Assembly: GCA_022846035.1 (NCBI GenBank)
Contig: AP025580.1
Coordinates: 1,178,001 to 1,242,000, forward strand
Direction of reading: 5' to 3'
From: Christensenellaceae bacterium
GTDB lineage: Bacteria; Bacillota; Clostridia; Christensenellales; Christensenellaceae
DNA length: 64,000 bases
Below the pieces are notes generated by a model. The model had not been told where the DNA came from. It was given only the letters and a program-made list of their open reading frames with translations, and did no database searches. Of the stretch, positions 17,249 through 25,577 are shown one piece after another. Position 1 is the stretch's first letter, and each line of letters starts with the position of its first letter. The position numbers and the translations under genes are program-made.

Positions 17249-18805
17249 ATGAAACGCATATTGAACCAGCGGCCAGTCGTTTTTTTGGCATTTTTTCTGA
17301 TCCTTGGGATTGCGCTTTCCTATTACCTGGAGTTTTCCACGACTTTTTTTCTATTCCTTTTGTGCATCGGCATAGTGCTCTTTCTATGGATGTTTTTCAG
17401 CCGCAACCGGCATATGCTGCTGGCGCTTTATCTGCTCGTCTTTTCGCTCGGCGGGCTTGTTTTCCATATCCAATTTGATATTGATTTTTCAAATCTCTCC
17501 GCAGGGCAAGAGTATACCGTCAACGGCCGTGTATCCGACCGAACGGGCATGAGCTCTAATTTTCATACTTATACATTGGACAGCGTTACCTTAACAGGAG
17601 AGCATGACTTAGGGCAACCATTTGACAAGAAAGTTCTTCTGTATTCGCCGGAAGTCTTGGAATACGGTGACATCGTGACTTTTTCCAGCGAAATCGATCC
17701 GCCGGATACTGCCCGCAATCCCGGCGGTATCGATGAACGCATGTATTTGGCAAGTAAAGGAGCAGGACTGAGTTGTTTTGCCTATGAGGTGCGATCAACG
17801 GGAAACGAGACGGGATGGTACCAACTGCCGCTCATGCTGCGCGAAACGCTGGCGGGGAGGATCGATCAGATCTTTTCGCCGGAAATGGCCCCCATTGCCA
17901 AAGCCATGTTTTTAGGGATAAAGGACGATATTACGCCGGAGATACGCGACGATTTTGCGAAAACGGGAATCGCGCATATTTTAGCGGTATCCGGCTTGCA
18001 CGTGGCAATCGTTTCCTATGCGTTTAACTGGTTGCTGCGAAAGTTGCAGGTCAAAAGAAAAGTCCGCTTTAGTGTCAATATCGCCGTATTGCTTTGCTAT
18101 GCGCTTTTAACGGGATTTGCGCCGTCCATTGTTCGTGCTGTTATCATGATGCTGTTTTTGATCGCGGGGCGATGGATGTTTACAAAACGAGATACGTTGA
18201 CTTTCCTTGCGGCAGCAATAATTTTTACCTTATTATGCAATACGCCGCAGTTGTTTACGGCAGGATTCTTAATGTCATACGGTGTGATGTTCGGGTTGCT
18301 TTGCCTGACACCGCCGCTTATCCGCTTTTTCTCAAGGCTTCGGCTCGACAGAGTAAAACTGGCCGCGCCGCTGGCGACCTCTGTTGGCGCTACGGCTTCT
18401 GTTTTTCCGCTTTCCGCCTATTATTTCAATAACATAGCTCTGGCCGCACCCATCGCTAATTTTTTTGCTATTCCGCTCGCCGGAATCATTATCGCTTTTA
18501 CAGGCCTAGGTTCTATGCTGGCACTTTTTTCCCTTCCGGCAGGACATCTGCTTGCATTCCCGGCAGAACTTGGCCTGCAGGCTCTTACGGGGCTTAATAC
18601 ATGGATTGCCAATACCTCGTTTGGTTTTTTCGAAATTTACGCGTTTCCGGTTTGGGCAGGGATTGCGCTTTTTGCGATTTGGTCTCTTTGCTCCGATTAT
18701 ATCTTTCTTAAGAGAAGAACCAAGGCACTACTAACTGTCGCGCTGGCATATCACTCCTTGTTTTTTGTGGTATCTTTGCTTCTGTTACCGGTGATAAACA
18801 ATTGA
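17249..18805 (+). CDS. comEC: ComEC-type DNA internalisation channel, without C-terminal hydrolase domain
   Basis: ComEC forms the inner-membrane channel for single-stranded DNA uptake. The 518-residue protein has N-terminal helices, an OB-like soluble segment (about residues 70-195, including VNGRVSDRTGM), and the competence domain with FAKTGIAHILAVSGLHVAIV and helices to the end. Family proteins of about 750 residues continue into a metallo-beta-lactamase domain; here a stop intervenes and that domain is read from the next gene, overlapping by TTGA. The ATG at 17249 follows ACGGAG; the upstream open frame is an extension into the hydrolase gene. Confidence 0.9.
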   Translation: MKRILNQRPVVFLAFFLILGIALSYYLEFSTTFFLFLLCIGIVLFLWMFFSRNRHMLLALYLLVFSLGGLVFHIQFDIDFSNLSAGQEYTVNGRVSDRTGMSSNFHTYTLDSVTLTGEHDLGQPFDKKVLLYSPEVLEYGDIVTFSSEIDPPDTARNPGGIDERMYLASKGAGLSCFAYEVRSTGNETGWYQLPLMLRETLAGRIDQIFSPEMAPIAKAMFLGIKDDITPEIRDDFAKTGIAHILAVSGLHVAIVSYAFNWLLRKLQVKRKVRFSVNIAVLLCYALLTGFAPSIVRAVIMMLFLIAGRWMFTKRDTLTFLAAAIIFTLLCNTPQLFTAGFLMSYGVMFGLLCLTPPLIRFFSRLRLDRVKLAAPLATSVGATASVFPLSAYYFNNIALAAPIANFFAIPLAGIIIAFTGLGSMLALFSLPAGHLLAFPAELGLQALTGLNTWIANTSFGFFEIYAFPVWAGIALFAIWSLCSDYIFLKRRTKALLTVALAYHSLFFVVSLLLLPVINN

Positions 18806-19497
18806 AAGCTGTGATTCTGGACGTCGGTACAGGCGATGCGATCCATATTTCGACCGATGGTAAAGAATACCTGATCGATAATGGCGGGAATCTGCAATAT
18901 TCACAAATCAACCAATATGCGGAAAAAAACCGTCTCATTTTTGATGCTGTAATTATTACCAATGACAGGACCAAAAACCTCAAAGGTCTTGCCGATGAAA
19001 GCAGGATTCGTGGGTTGTTCGTACCCGAAAACTACATTGCTAAGGAATATGACGAAGATTTGGCAATGAAATCTTATGCTTTATATGATAAAATAGAATT
19101 ATCGGAGCATGCGTTCCTTGAGATGGTAGGGGATGACGGGAAAAATCTTTCCCTTTTGCTTTACTATTACGGTTCGCCCGTCTGTTTGTTTGCACAAACG
19201 TCTGACGAGACGATTTGGTATGATGGCATTGTTCCGATTGTGAAGCTGGCAAAGGGCGGGGACGGTGAGGCAATAACGGGTGAAAAGCTCAATAGGTGGC
19301 AACCGGCCAACGCAATTATCTCTGTAAAGAAGAACGACAGCAAAGAATTGCCGGACAAGGAAGTACTGCGGTTGCTTGAAAATATGCGGATAAATCCGTG
19401 GATCACCTCAAAGACAGGTGCCGTCACGATTACCTGCGCTCCTGACGGTACGCTCCGTATATCGGCAGAAAAAGACAGGCAGAAGAGGAATACATGA
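18802..19497 (+). CDS. Degenerate ComEC C-terminal metallo-beta-lactamase-like domain as a separate protein
   Basis: The 231-residue protein opens AVILDVGTGDAIHIS and YLIDNGG, which match the start of the ComEC C-terminal domain (LDVGQGD...LIDTG). The following strand reads VIITNDRTKNLKGL where intact domains have S-H-P-D-x-D-H-x-x-G-L, so the HxHxDH ligands are replaced and metal binding is unlikely. The TTG start overlaps the comEC stop (TTGA), suggesting coupled translation and a two-chain ComEC. It precedes holA with an ATGA overlap. A recent stop mutation is unlikely, because a start codon and reading frame are cleanly kept (inference). Confidence 0.78.
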   Translation: MKAVILDVGTGDAIHISTDGKEYLIDNGGNLQYSQINQYAEKNRLIFDAVIITNDRTKNLKGLADESRIRGLFVPENYIAKEYDEDLAMKSYALYDKIELSEHAFLEMVGDDGKNLSLLLYYYGSPVCLFAQTSDETIWYDGIVPIVKLAKGGDGEAITGEKLNRWQPANAIISVKKNDSKELPDKEVLRLLENMRINPWITSKTGAVTITCAPDGTLRISAEKDRQKRNT

Positions 19498-20495
19498 AAC
19501 CAAGCGAAGCTCTGAGACAACTGAAAAGCGGACAGGACAGGAATTTTATTATTCTGAGCGGCGAAGATCATTATTTGAAGCAATATATGTTCCAGCATAT
19601 CATGGATGCTCTGAAAATTGATGTGCCTGAACTCAATTTGTCTATTTTTGAAGAACGGCCGGATCCGCATGCGGTGTTGTGTGCCATGGAAACCCTGCCG
19701 TTTATGAGCGATAAACGGATGACGGTGCTGAAAAGCACGGATATTCTATCCACCCAGGCAGCCGGCGATCTGAGTGCGCCGTATATGACAAGTAAAATGC
19801 CGGCGAGCAATTACTTTTTGATATGGGCTCAGGGCAATGCGGACAAACGCAAGGCCTTTGTCAAATTCGTGATTAAGCAAGGCATGTTTATCGAATGCGC
19901 CGCTATGCAGGATCAGGAGATCTGCTCTTTTATAAGGAACCGCGCTAAGCAGAAAGGGCTTTTGGTTTCTCCCAAAAACGCGCAGATCATCAATGAAATC
20001 GCAGGGGGGGACCTCAGTACGATTGTAAACGAGGTAGACAAGTTATCCTGCGTATGCCAGGGCGAAATTTCGACGGCGGATATTGAAAAGTACGCCATCA
20101 AATCTATGCAATATAATGTATATAAGATACACGACCTGATGGTAAGCGGGCATCCCCAGCTGGCTTACACGCTTATTTGCAAAATGCTTGAGGAGGACAA
20201 TAATCCGATTGGTTTTATTACCTTGCTTTCCAATAATTTTCGCCAGATGCTTGTAGCGCGCGCATGCCGCGACGCAAGATTTCCGGATCATAAAACTATT
20301 TCACATATCATAGAGGCGACGGGAGCCAGAGAGTTTGCGGCGCGCCGCGCACTTGAAAGTTGCAAACCGTTCAGCGCTAAAAAAATACGGGCGGCAATCC
20401 AGAAATTTGCTAAAATGGATTTTGACGCCAAACAGGGTATCGTGGTCTTAAAGACTGATTTGTTTGCACTTCTGGTCGATATTTATCAGTCGTAA
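19494..20495 (+). CDS. holA: DNA polymerase III delta subunit
   Basis: HolA is the clamp-loader subunit that opens the beta ring. The 333-residue protein has the usual AAA+-like N-terminus (NFIILSGEDHYLKQYMFQHI), the middle EVDKLSCVCQG and AIKSMQYNVYKIHDLM, and a helical C-terminal collar domain (LLSNNFRQMLVARACR). The comEC-holA-rpsT neighbourhood is conserved in Firmicutes, which supports the call. It overlaps the preceding gene by ATGA and ends before a bidirectional terminator. Confidence 0.93.
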   Translation: MKPSEALRQLKSGQDRNFIILSGEDHYLKQYMFQHIMDALKIDVPELNLSIFEERPDPHAVLCAMETLPFMSDKRMTVLKSTDILSTQAAGDLSAPYMTSKMPASNYFLIWAQGNADKRKAFVKFVIKQGMFIECAAMQDQEICSFIRNRAKQKGLLVSPKNAQIINEIAGGDLSTIVNEVDKLSCVCQGEISTADIEKYAIKSMQYNVYKIHDLMVSGHPQLAYTLICKMLEEDNNPIGFITLLSNNFRQMLVARACRDARFPDHKTISHIIEATGAREFAARRALESCKPFSAKKIRAAIQKFAKMDFDAKQGIVVLKTDLFALLVDIYQS

Positions 20496-20503
20496 AAACA
20501 TAA

Positions 20504-20530
20504 AAAAACCGATGGGTGAGATCGGTTTTT
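20504..20530. terminator. Bidirectional terminator between holA and rpsT
   Basis: AAAAACCGAT (20504-20513) pairs with ATCGGTTTTT (20521-20530) across a seven-base loop. A and T tracts on both sides serve holA (+) and rpsT (-). Confidence 0.88.
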
Positions 20531-20559
20531 GTCTTTCATATTCAAATGGGGTATCAAAA

Positions 20560-20823
20560 TTACTCAGCCTGGCTGTTTAATTTCTTTGCCAATTGTGCTT
20601 TTACGCGATTTGCTTTATTTTTATGGATCGTGCCTTTTAAAGCAGCCTTGTCCACTGCGCTTACAGCATTCGTATACAACTCTTTTACATTCGCATCCGA
20701 AGCTACTACTGCAGCGTCAAATTTCTTAAGGTCCGTCTTCAGGGCCGATTTAATCATTTTGTTACGCAATGTCTTTGTTGCGATAACCTTTACGCGTTTT
20801 TTAGCAGATTTGATATTAGGCAA
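20560..20823 (-). CDS. rpsT: Small ribosomal subunit protein S20
   Basis: S20 binds 16S rRNA in the bottom of the 30S body. The 87-residue basic protein starts at TTG 20823 to give MPNIKSAKKRV, exactly the family N-terminus. A frame-extending ATG at 20832 is only one base from the Shine-Dalgarno GGGGGTG, whereas the TTG is six bases away, so the TTG is chosen. The lysine/arginine-rich helices and the IHKNKANRVKAQLAKKL tail are typical. It is transcribed against holA. Confidence 0.94.
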   Translation of the reverse strand: MPNIKSAKKRVKVIATKTLRNKMIKSALKTDLKKFDAAVVASDANVKELYTNAVSAVDKAALKGTIHKNKANRVKAQLAKKLNSQAE

Positions 20824-20916
20824 TTCATTCACCCCCGTTATTTTCTAAATTCAACAAATGATATATTATCATATTTGAGCGGCCGTTGCAAGCAATTTTT
20901 ATACTTTTGTCGCATC

Positions 20917-20945
20917 TTTACTATATTTATACATTGTATTATAAT
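20917..20945 (+). promoter_or_regulatory. Promoter of murI
   Basis: TTTACT (20917-20922), a 17-base spacer and TATAAT (20940-20945) lie 45 bases before the murI ATG. Confidence 0.6.
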
Positions 20946-20990
20946 AAATAACAGACGCGATGATATTGAATATTTTTTTAGGATGAGAGT

Positions 20991-21773
20991 ATGCGGCAAA
21001 ACGAATTGGCAATTGGCATGTATGATTCAGGCGTAGGCGGTATAAGTGTGCTTTGTGAAACAATAAAGCGTCTTCCGCATGAGCATTACATTTATTATGG
21101 AGACAGCGCCAACGCGCCCTACGGGACCAAGTCGGAAGAAGAGATCAAGGAGCTGTCCCTAAAATGCGGAGAGTTTCTTTTTCATAAGGGAGTCAAAATG
21201 ATCGTAATCGCCTGTAATACCGCGACCAGCATTGTGGTACAGACCATGCGTGAGCGTTACAATATCCCCATTATCAGTATCGAGCCCGCTGTCAAGCCGG
21301 CCATGGAGAACCGCAGGCAGGGGAAGATCCTTGTACTCGCGACGCCTGCAACTTTAAAGCAGAAGCGTTACCATACCTTGCTCGACACTTTACAGGCACA
21401 GGATATTGTGATCAATGTGGAATGCGCCGGTCTCGCGGAGCTGATCGAAAAAGGAAATGTGAACGCCCCGCATATCAAAGCTTATCTGCATGATAAACTG
21501 GCTGCGTATCGCGGGCAGGAAATTGACGGTATCGTTATTGGCTGCACGCATTATTCTTTCGTCGCGGACAAAATAAAAGATATTGCCCTCAAATGGTTTC
21601 CCAAACCGTGCGGTATATATGACGGACGGTTTGGAACCGCAAAGCATATCGAGCATGTTCTTGCCAGTAATCATTTGCTTCATCCGCCAAACGGAGAGGT
21701 ACCGATAGAATTTTTTACTTCAGGAAGCAGCGACCAAACCTCTATATACAGGCGTTTTTTAGAGATGCTCTAA
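20991..21773 (+). CDS. murI: Glutamate racemase
   Basis: MurI makes D-glutamate for peptidoglycan. The 260-residue protein shows the N-terminal IGMYDSGVGGISVL, the first catalytic cysteine in IACNTATSIV (about residue 75), the second in VIGCTHYSF (about residue 186), and the phosphate/carboxylate-binding YGDSANAPYGTKS. The length matches the family. It is single in its transcript, with its own promoter, and lies upstream of the nrdJ regulatory region. Confidence 0.95.
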   Translation: MRQNELAIGMYDSGVGGISVLCETIKRLPHEHYIYYGDSANAPYGTKSEEEIKELSLKCGEFLFHKGVKMIVIACNTATSIVVQTMRERYNIPIISIEPAVKPAMENRRQGKILVLATPATLKQKRYHTLLDTLQAQDIVINVECAGLAELIEKGNVNAPHIKAYLHDKLAAYRGQEIDGIVIGCTHYSFVADKIKDIALKWFPKPCGIYDGRFGTAKHIEHVLASNHLLHPPNGEVPIEFFTSGSSDQTSIYRRFLEML

Positions 21774-21823
21774 AATATTTCCAAAAAGTAATAAAAAGGT
21801 CTGGTATTTTTCGCGTCTTCGGT

Positions 21824-21839
21824 GTACTATATATGGTGT
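21824..21839 (+). promoter_or_regulatory. NrdR-like box 1 upstream of nrdJ
   Basis: GTACTATATATGGTGT matches the palindromic NrdR consensus ACACTATATATAGTGT at 13 of 16 positions. Confidence 0.65.
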
Positions 21840-21855
21840 TATGAATTCATTCAAA

Positions 21856-21871
21856 ATACTAAATATATTGC
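21856..21871 (+). promoter_or_regulatory. NrdR-like box 2 upstream of nrdJ
   Basis: ATACTAAATATATTGC matches the NrdR consensus at 12 of 16 positions. It starts 32 bases after box 1, about three helical turns, the usual tandem arrangement for NrdR (family knowledge). It lies just before the Shine-Dalgarno GGAGG (21874-21878). Confidence 0.65.
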
Positions 21872-21886
21872 ACGGAGGCTTTTTCT

Positions 21887-24127
21887 ATGTTTAGCAAAAA
21901 TGCGGAAACTGTTCTTGAAAGACGTTATTTAAAGAAAGATAAGGACGGTAAACCGATTGAGAAACCGGACGATCTTCTAAAGCGCGTAGCGCATGCGATA
22001 GCGGAAGCGGACCAAGAGTTTGATGTGGAGGCCGATATTCGAAAAACACAGGATGTGTTTTATCAGATGATGGCTGATTTGCGCTTTATGCCAAATTCAC
22101 CAACCCTGATGAATGCCGGACGGGAGCTGGGGCAGCTATCGGCATGTTTTGTTTTGCCGGTTGCCGATAGCATGGAGGACATCTTTGACGCGGTGAAAAA
22201 CGCTGCGCTTATCCACAAGAGCGGCGGCGGCACTGGTTTTTCCTTTACCCGCCTGCGCGGAGCGGGAGCGGCGGTAAATTCGACGGGCGGCGTTGCGAGC
22301 GGTCCGGTAAGCTTTATGAAAGTCTTTAACGCTGCCACGGAAGCGGTAAAGCAGGGCGGTACGCGCCGTGGCGCCAACATGGGCATCCTGCGCATCGATC
22401 ATCCCGATATTATGGACTTTATCCAGTGCAAAAAGAATACGACGGAAATTACCAATTTCAATATCAGCGTGGGCATTACCGAAGAATTTATGCAGGCCGT
22501 GCGTGACAAGCGGGACTATTCTTTGGTTGATCCGCACACAAAACAGGAAGTCAAAAAGCTGTATGCGCCGGATGTATACGCCCTGATCGTTAAAATGGCA
22601 TGGACCAACGGCGAACCGGGAATCGTTTTCCTCGACCGCATTAACAGGGACAATCCGGTGCCCAAACTGGGCGAGGTCGAGAGTACGAATCCGTGCGGGG
22701 AACAGCCTTTGCTGCCCTATGAAAGCTGTAATCTCGGTTCCATTAATTTGAACGCCCTGATGGTGAAAAAAGGCGATGGATATGAGCTTGACTATGATCT
22801 GTTTTTGGAGACGATAAGAGACGCCGTCCATTTCCTTGACAATGTTATCACCGTCAACAATTATCCTCTGGAGCAGATTCGCGAGATGACCCTTTCCACG
22901 CGTAAGATCGGTCTTGGGCTTATGGGATTTGCCGATATTCTTTATAAGCTGAAAATTCCTTATAATTCCCAGTCTGCAATTGATTTGGCGGAAAAAATCA
23001 TGAAATTCCTGCGGGATAACGCGCGGGAGATGTCCTGTGAACTGGCAAAACAGCGCGGCACTTTCCCGACGTATGATGAAAGCATCTTTAAAGGGCAGGG
23101 GCTTGTGCAGCGCAATGCGACAGTAACGACGATCGCTCCTACCGGAACCATCTCCATCATCTGCAACGCTTCGTCCGGAATCGAGCCTGTGTTCGGGCTA
23201 TCGTATATCCGCAATGTCATGGATAACGATGAGCTTTTGGAAGTACATCCGTATTTCGAAGAGGTTATGAAGCAGCGTGGATTGTATTCAAAGGAATTGA
23301 TGTCCAAAATTGCTTCCGAGGGAACGATTGCGCATATTGAGGAAATCCCGCAGGATATTAGGGATATTTTTGTGACAGCGCATGATATTAGCCCTGAATC
23401 GCATGTGCGCATGCAGGCGGCGTTCCAGAAATATACGGACAACGCGGTATCCAAGACGGTCAATTTCCCGCGTGAAGCCACACAGGACGACGTGCGCAAG
23501 GTATATGATCTCGCGTATGACCTAGGCCTTAAGGGCGTGACGATTTATCGCGACGGTTCGCGCGACGCGCAGGTCCTTAATATCGGCAAGGTAAACAAAA
23601 AGGAAAACGACGGCGCGGACGCGGCTGCGGTCCTCGACGAAGCTATCGGAAACGTTGTGGCGCCGCGCTCACGGCCGGAGGTTACGCAAGGGATCACGCA
23701 AAAGGTAAAAATCGGCTGCGGGAACCTTTATATTACCGTTAACTACGACGAAAACGGTATTTGCGAGGTATTTACAAATCTTGGCCGGGCAGGCGGCTGT
23801 CCTTCCCAGTCCGAGGCGACAAGCCGATTGATTTCCACTGCTCTTCGTTCCGGTATGGACGTGGATTCTATCGTGGAACAACTGCGTGGGATTCGCTGCC
23901 ATTCGACGCTTAGAAAGGGTGGCGACGTCAAAGTGCTGTCGTGTCCGGACGCCATCGGCAGGGTTTTGCAGACGGTTGCTAAGATGCAGGATGCGAAAAT
24001 CGCACCGCTTATGCAGGAAGACGAAAAATCTCAGGATGATACGAAATGTCCGGAGTGCGGCAAGCCGCTTGATTTTGAAGGAGGCTGTAATATCTGCCGC
24101 TCATGCGGGTACTCCAAATGCGGCTGA
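21887..24127 (+). CDS. nrdJ: Adenosylcobalamin-dependent (class II) ribonucleotide reductase
   Basis: NrdJ reduces ribonucleotides to deoxyribonucleotides with a B12-derived thiyl radical and needs no oxygen. The 746-residue protein has an N-terminal ATP-cone-free start, the catalytic core with RFMPNSPTLMNAG, GTRRGANMGILRIDHPDI and NPCGEQPLLPYESCNLGS (about 268-285), ATVTTIAPTGTISII, then a TSCPD domain from about residue 603 (GCGNLYITVNYDENG...CHSTLRKGGD...LSCPDAIGRVL). A C-terminal zinc ribbon follows (CPEC...CRSC). It is expressed from a region with two NrdR-like boxes. Confidence 0.96.
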   Translation: MFSKNAETVLERRYLKKDKDGKPIEKPDDLLKRVAHAIAEADQEFDVEADIRKTQDVFYQMMADLRFMPNSPTLMNAGRELGQLSACFVLPVADSMEDIFDAVKNAALIHKSGGGTGFSFTRLRGAGAAVNSTGGVASGPVSFMKVFNAATEAVKQGGTRRGANMGILRIDHPDIMDFIQCKKNTTEITNFNISVGITEEFMQAVRDKRDYSLVDPHTKQEVKKLYAPDVYALIVKMAWTNGEPGIVFLDRINRDNPVPKLGEVESTNPCGEQPLLPYESCNLGSINLNALMVKKGDGYELDYDLFLETIRDAVHFLDNVITVNNYPLEQIREMTLSTRKIGLGLMGFADILYKLKIPYNSQSAIDLAEKIMKFLRDNAREMSCELAKQRGTFPTYDESIFKGQGLVQRNATVTTIAPTGTISIICNASSGIEPVFGLSYIRNVMDNDELLEVHPYFEEVMKQRGLYSKELMSKIASEGTIAHIEEIPQDIRDIFVTAHDISPESHVRMQAAFQKYTDNAVSKTVNFPREATQDDVRKVYDLAYDLGLKGVTIYRDGSRDAQVLNIGKVNKKENDGADAAAVLDEAIGNVVAPRSRPEVTQGITQKVKIGCGNLYITVNYDENGICEVFTNLGRAGGCPSQSEATSRLISTALRSGMDVDSIVEQLRGIRCHSTLRKGGDVKVLSCPDAIGRVLQTVAKMQDAKIAPLMQEDEKSQDDTKCPECGKPLDFEGGCNICRSCGYSKCG

Positions 24128-24142
24128 TCTGATAATAAGCAT

Positions 24143-24172
24143 AAAAGGGGGCGGGCAATCTGCCCCTTTTTC
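24143..24172 (+). terminator. Terminator after nrdJ
   Basis: AAAAGGGG (24143-24150) pairs with CCCCTTTT (24163-24170), with a G/C-rich inner part and a T tail, 16 bases after the nrdJ stop. Confidence 0.8.
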
Positions 24173-24197
24173 TATAGATTTTAAAGCCGTTTTACAT

Positions 24198-24203
24198 TAT
24201 AAT
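24198..24203 (+). promoter_or_regulatory. -10 box of miaB placed at the start codon
   Basis: A perfect TATAAT ends seven bases before the miaB ATG (24211) and no Shine-Dalgarno precedes that ATG. The predicted start of transcription falls at or next to the A of ATG. The -35 is weak. Confidence 0.45.
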
Positions 24204-24210
24204 AATAAGC

Positions 24211-25566
24211 ATGAAGAATGAACAATTGCTAAAAGAATATATATTGGCGGGCGGCCTTACTTATTATGTGATTACGTATGGCTGCCAGATGAACGAGCAC
24301 GAATCTGAAAAAATCTCAGGTATTCTCGAGGAATTGGGCTTTAAGGCAGCTGCGGAAAAGGAAAGCGCCGATTTTATTTTGTTTAACACCTGCTGTGTCC
24401 GTGAGAACGCGGAGCACAAAACTTTCGGTAATGTGGGAGCAATCCGGAAGCTGAAAGATGAGAATCCTCATTTGATGGTTGCGGTGTGCGGCTGTATGAT
24501 GCAGCAGGAAGAACTTGCGCAAAAACTCCGGCAGACCTTTTCCTTTGTCGATATTATTTTCGGAACCCATAATATTCACCTGCTTTCAGAGATGGTGGGG
24601 GAGTGTCTTCTGCATAAACATCGCGTTTTTGCCGTTTGCGAAGACGATTGCTCTATCCATGAAAACGTACCTGTCAAGCGGCATTCATGGCCTCTTGCCT
24701 CTGTAAATATTATGTATGGCTGCAACAATTTCTGCACTTACTGTATTGTTCCTTATGTGCGTGGCAGAGAAAAATCGCGCAGCGCAGAAAAAGTTTTGCA
24801 TGAGGTGCATATGCTTGAGCAAAAAGGGTATCAGGAGATCATGCTTTTGGGGCAGAATGTAAATTCATATGATGGCGGCGATACTGATTTTGCAGATCTC
24901 CTGCAATTGATTTGCACCGAGACATCCATTCCGTGCATTCGCTTCATGACCTCTCATCCCAAGGATTTATCAGATAAACTGATCGATGTCATGGCCTTGC
25001 AACCGCGTATCTGCCGGCACCTGCATCTGCCGGTACAATCGGGAAGCACGAAAATACTGGCGGCCATGAACCGCCGTTATACGCGGGAGCAATACCTGGC
25101 GCTCCTTACCAAGATACGGACAAAAATTCCGGAAATTGCTTTGACTACGGATGTGATCGTAGGATTTCCGGGCGAAACGGACGATGACTTTGAAGAAACC
25201 ATGTCGCTTCTAAGGCAGGTGCGTTATGATTCCGCCTTTACTTTCGTCTATTCCAAGCGCAGCGGCACCAAGGCTGCGGAAATGCCGAATGAGGTTGACA
25301 AGCAGACGCAAAAAGAGCGCATTATGAAGCTGGTGGCGTTACAAAATGAGATCACCGAAGAAAAAAACAGGGAATACGTGGGCAAGGTGGTTTCTGTTCT
25401 TGCCGAGGGGATAAGCACGCGTGATCCAAACCATGTATGCGGGCGCACAAGCACCGGAAAAATGGTCAATTTTGCCGGAAGCAGGGATATGGTCGGGCAG
25501 TTTTATGAGGTAGAGGTTACGCAGGGCAAGAAAACAACATTATTTGGGCGCATTACGCAGGAGTAG
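24211..25566 (+). CDS. miaB: tRNA-2-methylthio-N6-dimethylallyladenosine synthase MiaB
   Basis: MiaB is a radical-SAM methylthiotransferase that modifies A37 of tRNAs reading UNN codons. The 451-residue protein has the N-terminal 4Fe-4S domain cysteines (TYGCQMNEHES, FNTCCVREN, VCGCMMQQE), the radical SAM CxxxCxxC in GCNNFCTYCIVPYVRGRE (about residues 170-185), HLPVQSGSTKIL, and a C-terminal TRAM domain (VVSVLAEGISTRD). Its substrate-modifying partner miaA lies 4.4 kb downstream in the same direction. The N-terminal extension found in Bacillus homologues is absent. Confidence 0.94.
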   Translation: MKNEQLLKEYILAGGLTYYVITYGCQMNEHESEKISGILEELGFKAAAEKESADFILFNTCCVRENAEHKTFGNVGAIRKLKDENPHLMVAVCGCMMQQEELAQKLRQTFSFVDIIFGTHNIHLLSEMVGECLLHKHRVFAVCEDDCSIHENVPVKRHSWPLASVNIMYGCNNFCTYCIVPYVRGREKSRSAEKVLHEVHMLEQKGYQEIMLLGQNVNSYDGGDTDFADLLQLICTETSIPCIRFMTSHPKDLSDKLIDVMALQPRICRHLHLPVQSGSTKILAAMNRRYTREQYLALLTKIRTKIPEIALTTDVIVGFPGETDDDFEETMSLLRQVRYDSAFTFVYSKRSGTKAAEMPNEVDKQTQKERIMKLVALQNEITEEKNREYVGKVVSVLAEGISTRDPNHVCGRTSTGKMVNFAGSRDMVGQFYEVEVTQGKKTTLFGRITQE

Positions 25567-25577
25567 TTAAAAAATTT

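Noticed and set aside
20516-20848. 110-codon open frame on the + strand
   Set aside because: Antisense to rpsT; hydrophobic composition comes from reversed lysine/alanine codons.
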